NCBI RefSeq assembly: GCF_030718085.1
Contig: NZ_JAVAJF010000002.1
Span: forward strand, 477,011 to 541,010
DNA length: 64,000 bases
From: Marinobacter sp. MDS2
Lineage (GTDB): Bacteria > Pseudomonadota > Gammaproteobacteria > Pseudomonadales > Oleiphilaceae
Direction of reading: 5' to 3'
Part shown: positions 27,101 through 37,994 of the stretch, piece after piece
Numbering within the stretch: position 1 is the stretch's first letter
Layout of the letters: each line of letters begins with the position of its first letter
The notes under the pieces: model-generated
The model's input: the letters and a program-made list of their open reading frames with translations, nothing else
What the model was told of the DNA's origin: nothing
Database searches by the model: none
Program-made: the position numbers and the translations under genes

Positions 27101-30100
27101 GTTACAAACCGGCTAATCGACACTACATTCCGTGGGTTAACTCCCTACTTGCCCAACAAGGCCGAAGTAGAGAAGTATCGATGCACAAGAATTGATATGC
27201 CTGAATTCACCTCGCTTGCCCCGGAAGGGGAGACGGAAGGTGTGCTCCGGTCTATCCGAAACCGCGTTGCGGCAAATGACGTTGTTGCGTCTCTTCGTGA
27301 GCAAAACCTCTGGACGGACATTTCAGATCGAACCGCTGAGGGCGGCTTTTACTATCGCACCGCCGAACACTCCGCACAGCAAGCTGCAGAGCGCCTACAG
27401 AGATACGAGGATGATTTCAAAAAAGGCAAAATCAACGTTCTCAATTGTTCCACCACCATGGAGATGGGCGTTGATATTGGCGGTATTTCGGCTGTAGTCA
27501 TGAATAATGTGCCGCCCCACCCAGCCAACTACCTCCAGCGAGCGGGTCGCGCCGGCCGGCGTAGTGAGCCGAGAGCCGTTGCCTACACTCTATGTAAACC
27601 AGATCCCCACAACACCCGGGCCTTCCAGAATCCTCAGTGGCCCTGGGTAACGGCCATTCCAGCTCCGGTGATTACTCTCAGTGCGGCGCCGCTGGTACAA
27701 CGGCACGTGAATTCTTTCCTGCTAGCGAACTTCCTCAAGTCCGAAACGGACAGTGAGGATGATCGCACCCGATTAAATGTTCATTGGTTCTTCGGCGGTA
27801 ATCCCTCGGTGTGTGAAAGGTTTGTCGATTGGCTGGATACACTGGCCGCCGGATCAGCAGAAAACAACGTGGTGAAAGGAGTTGGCCGGATCACTCGAGA
27901 AAATACCGCGTTATCCGCCACATCCTTTGCCGTGTTGGCAGCCGACTGTAAAGAAGCGATCCAACGATTGTCATCATCCTGGCGGGAAGAATACCGTCGC
28001 CTCAATGAACGGCATCGCGAAGCGTCGGATGACGCATACAAAAAAGCGTTGGAACTCGAGAAAACGCGCCACGAAGAGGAGTACTTACTGCGCGACCTGG
28101 CGGCCCGCGCTTTCCTGCCGGGGTATGGCTTTCCCACAGACGTAGTGAACCTCAATACCTATAACGTCGAAGATTTCATCAATAAGACCGCCCGCAAACA
28201 GGAGAAGTCCCGCGAGGACAACATCTTTACTTACAAGGAAAAACCATCAAGGGGCCTACCGATCGCCATCCGCGAATATGCTCCTGGAGCCCAGGTTGTC
28301 ATCGATGGACGTGTATACCGCTCTGCCGGTGTGACCCTGTATTCCTATTACGACAGCGCGCAGGGTGGACCACAAAAGTTTGATCTGGCCTGGAGTTGTC
28401 AGAATTGCGGTGCACATGGCTACCGAGAGTATGCCTATGTGAACAGTGATGAGTTGTCATGCACACAGTGCCACAGCATGATCAACCCGAAATACGTCAA
28501 AAGGGTTCTCAGACCGGCTGGCTTCACCACGGATTTCTACGATTCGACGAGTAACGACGTTACTTCTCAGAAATTCATCCCCGTTGAAAAGCCCCGGATC
28601 AGCGTAGATGAGAATGTGATTTCACTGCCTGACGAACGCTGCGGTTTCATCCGGTTCGGAGACAAAGGCCATGTCTTCCACCATTCGGGCGGTGAAAACG
28701 GAACCGGATACGCTGTTTGTCTGAGCTGCGGACGCGCAGATTCTATGTCTGCCAACCACGAGAAACCAAAAGACCTTCAGCCTGACAAGTTTCACCGCCC
28801 CATTGGAGGAAATGCGGGTAGCCACAAAGAGAAAGATTGTTCGGGCGAGCAGGTTATGGCTGGGATCTACCTTGGGTACCAGGCTCAAACTGATGTCCTG
28901 GAACTCATACTCAAGAGTCCGATTACCGGTGAATGGATACCGGCCTCAGAAGACGGCCGGGTCATTGCCACAACCCTGGCAGTCGCGCTGAGGGATACCA
29001 TTGCAGACCAGCTCGGCATCGCGACCACTGAAATGGGCTTCGGGGTCCGGCAAGACAAAGACCTCGATACAGGAGCAACCCGTTTCGTCATCCAGGTATA
29101 CGATGACGTCGCCGGTGGCGCGGGCTTTGTTCTGACGGGATTAGAGAATCTGGCAGAACTGATCGAAAAGATGCTCAGAAAGCTTGAGTGCCCAGCCAAC
29201 TGCGACAATGTCTGTGCGGCCTGCCTTGCCAGCAAAGACAGCCGGGTGGAATTCGACGAGCTGAACCGTAAGGCAGCACTGGAATGGGTCGCTCACAGCG
29301 GTATCAGAGACCATCTATGTTTACCTGAACCTTTCGCTTCTGTTCCCGGCGCAGCCTACTGGCCGTATGATCCTGAGCGGTTTGTCCGGCATTGGATTAA
29401 CAAAGGCGCGAAAGCTGTCTCATTGCGTCTAAAAGGAGACCCCAGCGAATGGGATCTCGGAAACCCTGATTTTCGCCGGAAACTCATGGGATGGCGGGCT
29501 ATCGATGGCTTGCGAGTAACTCTGATCTTGCCGAAGGGCGCCACGTTGAGTGAGGAGATCAAACAGGAGCTCGCCAATCTCGGCCGATTCGGTATCAGCG
29601 TCTCAGAGACAGGCGAGGATCACCCAAATCCAGATATAAGAATGCCGCTTCAGTTCGAGTTTGAAAAGGACGGGCTCGTTACTCTGATCACCAACAGCAT
29701 CAACGCCCAGAGTCCCGGTAAAAACTGGCTGAGTGGCGATGATCAGGCCTTGTGGGTTTATTCACATCAGGAGCCTACTTTCTCAGCCAGCACCATAGAT
29801 ATGGCAGGTTGGTCGGCTCAGCCTAGCGGCGCCGCGGTGTTAGAGCTGACCACTGAACTGAACGGCTCCATTCAGGATTTGGCCCGAAACTTCTGGAGCA
29901 TACTCAAGCAAAAGGCTCCGAGTTATGCGGAAGCCATTGATCAAGAAAAAATTGTTTCGCTGCAGTACGAGGATCGCTATCTCAAGTCTCCCTGGGCGGT
30001 AGTAATGCTCGCCAATATTTTGAAAGCGGTGGAAATAGGCGATGAAACATCATTGTCTGTTATCACCATGCCTGGCGATGGCCGTCGGGATAGTCGAATG

Positions 30101-30463
30101 GCGTGGGACGATTGGGTAAACGCCGAAACGCAGCGCGTCGTCTCGGGTGCATTTCTGAGGGCCGCTCTAGGGGCCAAACAGGTAGACTTTCAAGTCAATA
30201 ATGATAGGCGTGAACTTACCCACCGTCGGATGCTTAGCATTGGATTGGCCTCGGGGCGTACGATCAAGTTGGCTTTCGATCAGGGCATGGGCTACTGGGA
30301 AATGAAAGCCTTCCGCCACGATCTGAAATATTTCAATTTTGATCTGGGCCTTGAAGCACAAGTACAAAGAATGTTGGAGCTTGATAAAGAGGGTCGGCTA
30401 GTCAATGCCGGTGGCTGGGCCACCGATATTGCGGTTTACGAAGACAGTAGTATGGATCATTAA
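24197..30463 (+). CDS. druE: Druantia helicase DruE (DEAD/DEAH, DUF1998)
   Basis: A 2,088-residue superfamily 2 helicase. Walker A TGTGSGKTE is at about residue 123, the DEAH box WIVLDEAHTY near 259 and the SAT motif FVATSATIADEK near 300. The second RecA domain shows STTMEMGVDIGG and QRAGRAGRR. Several Cys pairs (CVNCGSAG, CQNCGAHG) indicate zinc ribbons, and the C-terminal DUF1998 has DDVAGGAGFV and CDNVCAACLAS at about residues 1635-1680. This layout is typical of DruE, the common Druantia subunit. It starts 9 bp after druH. A terminator lies 45 bp downstream. Confidence 0.83.
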   Translation: MSGYFKDLINQSLERTRESTLSILGLADPGLRAHLAKQMSNQLGEEGCFLAPPVFEHTFGWEPGNITFKALEGELLSSEVISALSDAPNENYRFDPNIKPYTHQLTAWRTLLAEKPQSAVITTGTGSGKTECFMIPILQDLVSEYQQTRKPLQGVRALFLYPLNALINSQRERLDAWTRPFDQNIRFCLYNGNTKESRASVRKEQKEAPNQTLSREELREHPSPILMTNATMLEYMLVRQVDDPIIRKSREAQSLRWIVLDEAHTYIGSQAAELSLLLRRVVEAFGREASDIRFVATSATIADEKAEERLREYLAGLAGVPLHQVVVIGGQRQVPEIQFDGDDSGMSLTQLKSIEEGSTTSAKRFDALCKSRTAQLIRNTVVNSPKPVSLNDLSGSVGPLLVSKDAVEQQQELLEWLDLLTDTKPSDKQEPFLKLRAHLFQRMLHGLWSCVNPGCSAKSEDLKDWPFGQVYVQQRGKCDCGSPIYEVGFCDDCKTPHLTAEHAHPYLRQASPYVGDEFSLQEDDSDDSGLSDSAGSSLKGRTVIAPKPHEAFVSEDLDLDTAELGKLDAENSITISQADEHESICVNCGSAGKTPGGFLRKSYLGSPFYVSNAVPTVLEFCPDPSREDCDGESPESLPGRGRKLITFTDSRQGTARMAVRMQQEAERSRLRGLVFQILRNKQAKADAGPKNAPTASYEELIQQAEQLEKMGMHAAASGVRSEAEKLNSGGSSEDRLEVPWPELVEDLAATNDLKYSILDYNRYANPQLFKGNEGSYSMARVLLLREFARRPKNQNSTETLGLVSVGYKGLEQITHTPDFWTETQAPSADGKSESRLTLDDWKDFLKVALDFHVRENTFLRFGETERSWMGARFAPKELYAPGSDVSGTRDKAWPQFQKGSQSRLVKVLSLGTGLNTELESQRNKLNGWLKAAWQALVKSQILQTQGGGYALSRETLTFSLPKSAWVCPVTNRLIDTTFRGLTPYLPNKAEVEKYRCTRIDMPEFTSLAPEGETEGVLRSIRNRVAANDVVASLREQNLWTDISDRTAEGGFYYRTAEHSAQQAAERLQRYEDDFKKGKINVLNCSTTMEMGVDIGGISAVVMNNVPPHPANYLQRAGRAGRRSEPRAVAYTLCKPDPHNTRAFQNPQWPWVTAIPAPVITLSAAPLVQRHVNSFLLANFLKSETDSEDDRTRLNVHWFFGGNPSVCERFVDWLDTLAAGSAENNVVKGVGRITRENTALSATSFAVLAADCKEAIQRLSSSWREEYRRLNERHREASDDAYKKALELEKTRHEEEYLLRDLAARAFLPGYGFPTDVVNLNTYNVEDFINKTARKQEKSREDNIFTYKEKPSRGLPIAIREYAPGAQVVIDGRVYRSAGVTLYSYYDSAQGGPQKFDLAWSCQNCGAHGYREYAYVNSDELSCTQCHSMINPKYVKRVLRPAGFTTDFYDSTSNDVTSQKFIPVEKPRISVDENVISLPDERCGFIRFGDKGHVFHHSGGENGTGYAVCLSCGRADSMSANHEKPKDLQPDKFHRPIGGNAGSHKEKDCSGEQVMAGIYLGYQAQTDVLELILKSPITGEWIPASEDGRVIATTLAVALRDTIADQLGIATTEMGFGVRQDKDLDTGATRFVIQVYDDVAGGAGFVLTGLENLAELIEKMLRKLECPANCDNVCAACLASKDSRVEFDELNRKAALEWVAHSGIRDHLCLPEPFASVPGAAYWPYDPERFVRHWINKGAKAVSLRLKGDPSEWDLGNPDFRRKLMGWRAIDGLRVTLILPKGATLSEEIKQELANLGRFGISVSETGEDHPNPDIRMPLQFEFEKDGLVTLITNSINAQSPGKNWLSGDDQALWVYSHQEPTFSASTIDMAGWSAQPSGAAVLELTTELNGSIQDLARNFWSILKQKAPSYAEAIDQEKIVSLQYEDRYLKSPWAVVMLANILKAVEIGDETSLSVITMPGDGRRDSRMAWDDWVNAETQRVVSGAFLRAALGAKQVDFQVNNDRRELTHRRMLSIGLASGRTIKLAFDQGMGYWEMKAFRHDLKYFNFDLGLEAQVQRMLELDKEGRLVNAGGWATDIAVYEDSSMDH

Positions 30464-30507
30464 CGAAAGGACTCACCTATGACGAACGATGCACACGAAC
30501 TATAGCA

Positions 30508-30535
30508 GGACCCGGCGGATGTCGGGTTCTTTGTT
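30508..30535 (+). terminator. Terminator after the Druantia operon
   Basis: GGACCCG (30508-30514) pairs with CGGGTTC (30523-30529, one G:U), extended by further pairs and a GGAT loop, followed by TCTTTGTT. A moderately strong intrinsic terminator. Confidence 0.7.
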
Positions 30536-30863
30536 AGCCGTGGATAGGCAAAAATCTCAGGAGAGAGAAAACCTGGGAAATGCGAAGGTTCCGCACATTT
30601 GGAGTAATTACGACCCTTTGGGTGGAGCTTGGTTACGCTTACGCTTACGCTGGTCAAGATGGGAATATCGGACGGCTACTTATTTGTGCACTATCTGTGC
30701 AACTACATTATTACCAGCCTGGACCGGCTGGATCGGAACGCCAAACAGGGCCTCACGTGGGGTGTTTGCTGAAAAAAAACGGTCGTTTGTTGGACGCTCC
30801 CCGCTACCCCTCAAAAATATCCGATTTCGGTTTGTTTTGTGTCCAACAATCACGTACAACAAT
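30536..30863. other. Gene-free spacer upstream of the serine recombinase
   Basis: No credible gene. It includes a triple CTTACG run near 30640 and an A-rich tract near 30772. It probably contains recombination or regulatory sites of the recombinase gene, but I cannot identify a res-like site. Confidence 0.4.
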
Positions 30864-30887
30864 CTATGATCAGAAAAGGTACCTTTT

Positions 30888-30897
<10 letters not shown>
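30864..30897. promoter_or_regulatory. 34-bp palindrome across the recombinase start codon
   Basis: A 17+17 bp palindrome with a single mismatched pair, centred on GGTACC (30878-30883). The outer arms are CTATGATCA and TGATCATAG. The recombinase ATG (30888) lies inside the right arm. It could be an operator for self-repression or a recombination site. Confidence 0.75.
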
Positions 30898-32469
<1,572 letters not shown>

Positions 32470-32696
32470 ACACTCAAAGTCAGGTGGCCAGATTCACTAT
32501 GCCACTACAGATCATGCCAATCCTAATGGGGCCGCTCCGCCGTCAAGCCTACTCCTTAGCTGCATAAACCTATACTTTGATTGTGCGGGATACTCAGGCT
32601 TTTGCTGCCCCCAATATGGGGGGGGGGTGCAAGTGGTTAAGGAAAATGGTTAACTGAATTCTCTGTAGTCCGTAATTTTAAAAGGCACAAGACGCG

Positions 32697-34457
32697 ATGA
32701 ATTTAATCTGGATTAGCCGAAATCTAAAAAATTTGTTTATCAGCTCATTATTGATCTTCTTTGGAGGTTGCGCCAACCACACCATTCATGAAATTAGTGA
32801 TGAGTACCGTAAACAGTCTTTGGATTTATTAGCCAGTTATGAGGACGTAAATCAAAAAGAAGAGTTTTGGTGGGACGACTATTCGTTAACCCCACTCTCT
32901 TCGGCCATTCTTTTTTCTCCAGAGCGAGTCGAGGAACTGATAAAAGAAGGTGCAAGTGTGAGAGGGTATGTTAGAACTCCCTTCAGAGCCTGGGCAATAG
33001 AGGATGGTTATTCGACGTCCCCTTATACTGTTCTAGCAGTTAATCGTTCGCATTGGCTCCAAAAATATTGGGGGATAGATGCAGATCCCTCTATCGACTT
33101 GGAACTCACAGAGATTCTCATCAATGCAGGTGCAGACGTGGATGACTGGGGCGGCTATGGAATTACTGCATTTCTTTCATTAGTCCGAGAAGGTTGGGAT
33201 CACGAAAACAGCAAGGAACGAAATGATTCGGTCATACGAAGCATGAAAGTACTCGTTCTCAAATACGGTGCGGACCCATATCATTACACTAAAAATTGGC
33301 CATTTAGAGACAACGCCAAAAGCTTAATTGATAGACGAGTTGATATCTATGGTGACCGTTATTTAGAGCTGAGGGCCGAGTATGAAAAGCTACTTAAACT
33401 TCGGCGTCTTGATCAAGATGAAATCGTGAAATATCTTGAAAACGAATTAATCATAGATAGAAAAGTTGCCGCTATTCAAAAAGAGATTAATGGCAACTCA
33501 ACCCTAAAATCGGCCTTTCAACAAGTTGTTTCCTCGGGCAAAGATTGTAAAACAATAAAAGATATTATGGGTCCTGTCACCGAATACAGGTGCGGTGCTT
33601 TTATATCAGGTTCTGGTAGCTTCTTTTCCGAGAGCTGTGAAGCCATAAGGACTGAACTTGTCAAGCAGCTCAACACGGAATCTTCACGCTTCTGTCGAGT
33701 CTACAAAGAACAGAAGAACCAGTTGGCGAGCGTCTTGGGAGATAACGCCAATGCCATGAAGACCCTCATTGAAGATGAGGCCATAAAAGCCGGGAAGAAC
33801 AATGAGTTGTATAACATTTATTCCAGGGAGTTTTCTTACGTTAGGCGCGTGAAAGAGCGCGAAATACAAGCTGAAAAGTCCGCCGTGGCGCAAGACCGAC
33901 GACAAATGGCAGCTGATTTCAGGAATAACATCAAGAGATCTCTAGAAAGAACAAACCGAATGCTGGATAGAAGCATGTCACGAACCCAGAAGATGATTGA
34001 CAGGGCTTATGCGTCGCAGAGAGCATCTAGTTCTAGCTATCAAACACGGCCCAATGCCGCGACAATACAAGGATTGAATAAGAAACTAAAAGAAATTGAT
34101 CGTTCGTTTGAACCCTCAAATTCGGGGGCCGCGCCTTCAGCAGCTAATTCCGGGGCACCAGGCTCAGCGACAGGTAAACAAAACAAGGTATGCGCAGGGC
34201 CCTTCCACCGGCCCAAATTTGTGGAGGTGACCAAAAGCGTCCACGTCCCCGAGGGGCCGAAGTTGAAATGCCCTGCCGGAACTACGCCGATTTCAGCCGG
34301 GACAGCGAATTTGGATATCCCAAGTAAATATCTCCAAGGAGCCATGACACCTGTAGCACTGGATGACGGTTACAGACGTTTTACGCTTGAGGCTTGGGAT
34401 TACGAGTGTCTGTGTGGTGATGGCAAAAGTCAGGGCACTGGAGCTTATCAGCAGTAG
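32697..34457 (+). CDS. Large lipoprotein with ankyrin-like N-terminus
   Basis: 586 residues. A signal peptide with lipobox LIFFGGC (Cys at about 25) predicts a lipid-anchored envelope protein. Residues 60-220 contain ankyrin-like units (VEELIKEGASVRGY, LTEILINAGADVDDWGGYGITAFL, MKVLVLKYGADPYHY). A charged helical stretch rich in Arg and Ser follows (about 390-460), then a Ser/Ala/Gly-rich linker and a Cys-containing C-terminus (VCAGPFHRPK, KLKCPAGTTP, YECLCGDGK). The DNA is more AT-rich than its surroundings. First gene of the segment between the two IS copies. Function unknown. Confidence 0.65.
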   Translation: MNLIWISRNLKNLFISSLLIFFGGCANHTIHEISDEYRKQSLDLLASYEDVNQKEEFWWDDYSLTPLSSAILFSPERVEELIKEGASVRGYVRTPFRAWAIEDGYSTSPYTVLAVNRSHWLQKYWGIDADPSIDLELTEILINAGADVDDWGGYGITAFLSLVREGWDHENSKERNDSVIRSMKVLVLKYGADPYHYTKNWPFRDNAKSLIDRRVDIYGDRYLELRAEYEKLLKLRRLDQDEIVKYLENELIIDRKVAAIQKEINGNSTLKSAFQQVVSSGKDCKTIKDIMGPVTEYRCGAFISGSGSFFSESCEAIRTELVKQLNTESSRFCRVYKEQKNQLASVLGDNANAMKTLIEDEAIKAGKNNELYNIYSREFSYVRRVKEREIQAEKSAVAQDRRQMAADFRNNIKRSLERTNRMLDRSMSRTQKMIDRAYASQRASSSSYQTRPNAATIQGLNKKLKEIDRSFEPSNSGAAPSAANSGAPGSATGKQNKVCAGPFHRPKFVEVTKSVHVPEGPKLKCPAGTTPISAGTANLDIPSKYLQGAMTPVALDDGYRRFTLEAWDYECLCGDGKSQGTGAYQQ

Positions 34458-35085
34458 TTCCGCTTTTCTCATTACTCTGAGAGCGTGGGCTTTTCAGAAC
34501 GATGGAGGGGGCGAATGTGTAGTAATAGACTTTTCACTTTCGCTCCTCCCTCTGGTGAGATTGAAAGGAAACCTGGGGGTGGTTGAATTATCTCGTCTAA
34601 AAGGGCGTCAGAGACAGATTCGGCGGAAATCTGGTAATCAGAGCCGGCTGATGACCCCTGTAAAAAAATTCCCACAGGATATCGACGAGGCAATCCGTTA
34701 CGGGAGCATTTCTAGCAGAGAGGGCTTCAAAAAAGCCCCAGATTTATGGTTGTTGCACTCAGAACCACGAGGTGAAGCGCGTACCTGAACGTACGTGACT
34801 GGCTGGAGCTATCCCATCATATGAAATTCATTAGTGGTTGAGCTTCCAAGCTCATCTAATCTCATACTGCGCATAATCGGCGTTACGTTAAGGTCGCAAA
34901 GCGAACATTCAGACTGGATGATCAACCCTGAGAGCTAGGCCCGATAGAAAGTCCAAACAATAACGAACGCTACCTTGGGATCAACCGAGAAGGCCCGCTC
35001 CCAGAAACATCAACGGATCAACAGGTAATAAACCTGCTTCGGTTACAGCTCAACAGCGGTAGTTCGCGTGCCCCGATTCACTTTC
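34458..35085. other. Gene-free 630-bp spacer
   Basis: An open frame at 34363-34788 overlaps the lipoprotein gene but shows no family signal. A dispersed repeat copy lies at 34892-34910 and a small GGGCTT/AAGCCC hairpin near 34722. No RNA gene recognised. Confidence 0.45.
34892..34910 (+). repeat. Dispersed 19-bp repeat, type 1
   Basis: GGTCGCAAAGCGAACATTC. Near-identical copies occur at 36266-36284 and 38249-38267 (ends of the 270-bp repeats) and, inverted, at 46987-47004 and 49937-49955. Confidence 0.8.
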
Positions 35086-35487
35086 TCATAACTGACTTCT
35101 ACTGAAGACTTTTGAACGATGTGAACCATCGGAGAAAATTTCAGCAACAGCTATGCGATTACCTTGAATAGCGAACTCAACTTTAGGATCCCCGTTTCTA
35201 GTTCTCCATGGACCAGTTTCGGTTGCCCAAACAATGCGGTCACTTTTGAGTTTGCACCGAAAGTCCCAACGTGTGCCGTCTGACTTCCGATAATAATAGA
35301 GGTACTCAACCTCACCAAAACTTCCATCTGAAACGATGATTCCAGGATCCTTCCCCATGAAAGTAGCGATGCCAGCCTTGCAAACCTCTGCTACGCTAAA
35401 TTCACCAAGCTCAACCGGCTGACATGCAACCGTCAAAGTAGCCAAGAAAACCAAAAATACTTGCTTGTTTAAAAGCCTGGAACCCAT
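35086..35487 (-). CDS. Small lipoprotein, unknown function
   Basis: 133 residues with a signal peptide ending in a lipobox (LATLTVAC). The mature part is beta-rich (GEVEYLYYYRKSDGTRWDFRCKL). It precedes nothing obvious and has no recognised family. It is the downstream member of a same-strand pair with the lipoprotein at 35517. Confidence 0.6.
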   Translation of the reverse strand: MGSRLLNKQVFLVFLATLTVACQPVELGEFSVAEVCKAGIATFMGKDPGIIVSDGSFGEVEYLYYYRKSDGTRWDFRCKLKSDRIVWATETGPWRTRNGDPKVEFAIQGNRIAVAEIFSDGSHRSKVFSRSQL

Positions 35488-35516
35488 AGCCTACAGCCCT
35501 TGTTTAAAGGCTCATC

Positions 35517-35969
35517 TCACCAAAAGCTATAACGCTCAATCAGTGCTTCGCTCATCGCAATGGCCATATGACAGTCTGGGTAAGAATAGCCATGTTTTTT
35601 TAAGTAGTCATCCTGAGAGTCTTCATAAATCCCAGTTACTATCCGTTCGTGCTCATGTTTTTCAAATTGTGCAAAAATTCGCTCTAGGTCATCCTCAAGG
35701 GCTTCGTCCAGCCTTTGCCTAAAATCATCATTCCTATGGTCCGCACCAATCGACCTCAATTTCTCAGCCAACTGGTCGTGCTTATCGCCATTCAGCGCCA
35801 AGAGAGAAACCTGTCCAACCCGATACTTTACTAGAATCGAGCACATCACATTTGTGTCATACAGAACGGTCGCTTTCTTAAGATCCTCACCTTCAAGGCT
35901 CTTTGAACACCCAGTAAGTATGATCAATAAAAAACATGAAACTAGCGATTTCCTTGCCAAGCTCATCAT
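35517..35969 (-). CDS. Small lipoprotein, unknown function
   Basis: 150 residues with signal peptide and lipobox LIILTGC (Cys at 21). The mature part is helical and acidic, with two further cysteines (NVMCSILV and YPDCHMA). No family recognised. It lies directly beside the first 270-bp repeat and is on the same strand as the other small genes of this segment. Confidence 0.6.
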   Translation of the reverse strand: MMSLARKSLVSCFLLIILTGCSKSLEGEDLKKATVLYDTNVMCSILVKYRVGQVSLLALNGDKHDQLAEKLRSIGADHRNDDFRQRLDEALEDDLERIFAQFEKHEHERIVTGIYEDSQDDYLKKHGYSYPDCHMAIAMSEALIERYSFW

Positions 35970-36014
35970 GAGCCTCCTACAGCGATACGAATTGAGCCAC
36001 TTCTATCAATTAGG

Positions 36015-36284
36015 TACCGCGCTTTATGATTGCAGCAATCTGCCTGCGCCATTATTACTGACTTTAAACCATCAATCGCGCTGAACATAAATCGATAAAA
36101 CAATAGCTTAGCTGATCAAAGCCATCTCTGCTATGCAATCATTCAGCATCTGCAATTTGCTCCGCCAATCATACTGGATCAAATGGATGTGATGAGCTTG
36201 GAAGATCCGGAAGAAAGCCCTGATTCGCATGTCCGCTTTTATTTAGCTGAGTTCAGAGGATCCCTGGTCGCAAAGCGGATATTC
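36015..36284 (+). repeat. 270-bp direct repeat, copy A
   Basis: About three quarters identical to 37995-38267. Shared blocks include CGCGCTTTAT, ACATAAATCGATAAAACAA, CCGCCAATCATACTGGAT and TTAGCTG-GTTCAGAGGAT, ending with the type-1 dispersed repeat. Not coding in any frame I could support. Confidence 0.8.
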
Positions 36285-36319
36285 AAATGGTGCAATAATG
36301 CCAGTCCACGACGGCGCCT

Positions 36320-36757
36320 TTATAATTGAGACTTTTCCATTACCAGCGAAAAGGAAAAGCTTGAACGATCCTCAACATTCCCTCGCCCAAGGTTCCTGGA
36401 GGCGTCCCTATGTTTTGTGATATCGCTAAGCTTCATTTGATTGCGTTGAAAAATTTCGGTCGCAGCTCCCACCTTTAAAAAGTTTCTTAAAATGTCGGCA
36501 CGCCTATTTACTTCAGAACCATGCAGATACAGTGTCACGTAACAGGTGTAGGTCGATTGCTGACCTTTTCTTCCTTCAAAGACGATAGACGAGACCCTAA
36601 CTCTAATTAAATTATCCTTGGCGCCCGAGTAGCTTTTAAAAATATCAACAACTTTGTCATTAGTAGTTTGATCTGAAATATCACTCATAGCCATTATAAT
36701 TTTTAAAGTTATCTCCTTGAACAATTCAGATTCCGCAGCGATGTTTTTCAAGATCAC
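36320..36757 (-). CDS. Unknown protein
   Basis: About 145 residues, cytoplasmic, mixed alpha/beta, with an RVRVSSIVFEGRKGQQSTYTC strand-rich segment. No known motif. The start is uncertain: GTG 36757 touches its ribosome site, so a start a few codons further in is possible. It lies 11 bp after the gene at 36769 and is probably co-transcribed with it. Confidence 0.5.
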   Translation of the reverse strand: MILKNIAAESELFKEITLKIIMAMSDISDQTTNDKVVDIFKSYSGAKDNLIRVRVSSIVFEGRKGQQSTYTCYVTLYLHGSEVNRRADILRNFLKVGAATEIFQRNQMKLSDITKHRDASRNLGRGNVEDRSSFSFSLVMEKSQL

Positions 36758-36768
36758 CCCTTATAGAT

Positions 36769-37038
36769 TTAATTTGATAATTTAATGTAATATCTTGTTC
36801 CTGGCAACGCTTCCAGAGCATCGGAGCCCTTTTGCCTTAGGTCTTTCGAGAATACGATCGTTTTAACTTCATCTGTAAGCTCACAAGCGAAGGCAATTGC
36901 TGAGTTACGATCTACTGCAGTAGCCACCGGCGAACCTAAGAACTTCGATACTGCCTCACTTATAAACCTTCCCTCAACAATTTTGGTTCGATCGAACCAA
37001 TCAGAAACTAAGAATTGCTTCTGAATTACAGACACCAT
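36769..37038 (-). CDS. Unknown small protein
   Basis: 89 residues with a good ribosome site (GGAGGG). Segments SEAVSKFLGSPVATAVDRNSAIAF and VFSKDLRQKGSDAL are soluble-protein-like. No recognised family. Second-to-last gene of the minus-strand cluster between the two 270-bp repeats. Confidence 0.5.
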   Translation of the reverse strand: MVSVIQKQFLVSDWFDRTKIVEGRFISEAVSKFLGSPVATAVDRNSAIAFACELTDEVKTIVFSKDLRQKGSDALEALPGTRYYIKLSN

Positions 37039-37168
37039 TTCTCAGCCCTCCAGTAATATATGTAGCTTAGCTTGGGGCGCCCGGCGACCATCGGCTTTCT
37101 CCCTTTTCGCAGTTATCGATGCGAGTCTTTTTAAGTGGAGTAAGTACAGAGCAGACTCAATGGCTTGG

Positions 37169-37666
37169 TTATGTATTCTTCGATGGAAGAACTCGTTCAC
37201 CAGCAAACCACTTTCCCCAAAACAGGTAAGCATCGATAACACTGCTACAAATCGCCACTTTTTTTCCAGATTTATCCGTAAAAGACCATTCAGGCAAATC
37301 TGACCCATCCAAAAACGAGTCAGATGAAGTTCGTTTTCTGGTGGAAAAATTATGATCCAGTTTAGATTTATGTTTTACGTTGTTGGAAAACTGGCGAACT
37401 GCATCAATTGCGGCACCGTCTGCGGGATAGTGCTTGCATATGACGGGAATTAGCAATTTTGCCTCCCCATACCCAAGCTTAACCGCATTCTTATCAGCAA
37501 GGTGGTTCAGTGTAAGACAGAGATTCACCATTTTTCGGAAAACGCGGATCAACTTGACTTGATCACAGTCTTCGTCCGACTGAAAATCCCAGTAGAAGTC
37601 ACTGAAATTCGGATCCACTAATTCCCTAAAAAAGCCAAGCGGATCATCGAGATTTAGGGTTCCCAT
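37169..37666 (-). CDS. Unknown helical protein, possibly HEPN-like
   Basis: About 165 residues starting MGTLNLDDPLGFF. A helix pair ending in DAVRQFSNNVKHKSK has the look of HEPN or HEPN-like RNA-binding bundles, but the R-x4-6-H motif is not exact. It starts about 40 bp after the stop of the gene at 37707. Function unknown. Confidence 0.5.
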   Translation of the reverse strand: MGTLNLDDPLGFFRELVDPNFSDFYWDFQSDEDCDQVKLIRVFRKMVNLCLTLNHLADKNAVKLGYGEAKLLIPVICKHYPADGAAIDAVRQFSNNVKHKSKLDHNFSTRKRTSSDSFLDGSDLPEWSFTDKSGKKVAICSSVIDAYLFWGKWFAGERVLPSKNT

Positions 37667-37706
37667 CTGGCTTTTCCTCACACGTAGTATTTTTTATGCG
37701 AATCTA

Positions 37707-37967
37707 TTAGGACCAATACTGCTCAATGTGCTCTTGCAATCCAGTGCCTGAGAAACTGGCAACTAATTCCTGAGTGAGGGGCTCAACTATTACCTCAACA
37801 CCATACTGTTCATTTACTTTAGTAATAACCTGGTCAGGATCTAAACCCACTTCCCTAACTACAAACTGTGTATCAGACACGACGAAGCTGCCCGTCCGCT
37901 GCGCCTCATCGTGTAATGGATATTTTTCTACGCCTTTGGTAACCGAAAACAGATACATATGATTCAT
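37707..37967 (-). CDS. Unknown small protein
   Basis: 86 residues from MNHMYLFSVTKGVEKYP. Mixed alpha/beta, with a C-terminal QHEIEQYW-like acidic tail. No recognised family. First gene of the minus-strand cluster, immediately beside the second 270-bp repeat. Confidence 0.5.
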   Translation of the reverse strand: MNHMYLFSVTKGVEKYPLHDEAQRTGSFVVSDTQFVVREVGLDPDQVITKVNEQYGVEVIVEPLTQELVASFSGTGLQEHIEQYWS

Positions 37968-37994
37968 TAATCTCTCCTCACATAACAGCAATCA

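Noticed and set aside
34363-34788. Open frame overlapping the end of the large lipoprotein gene
   Set aside because: No ribosome site, no family signal, and it shares sequence with the lipoprotein gene in another frame.
37042-37308. Minus-strand open frame between two small genes
   Set aside because: It overlaps the gene at 37169 by 140 bp and has no recognisable domain; a small gene in the last 130 bp cannot be excluded.
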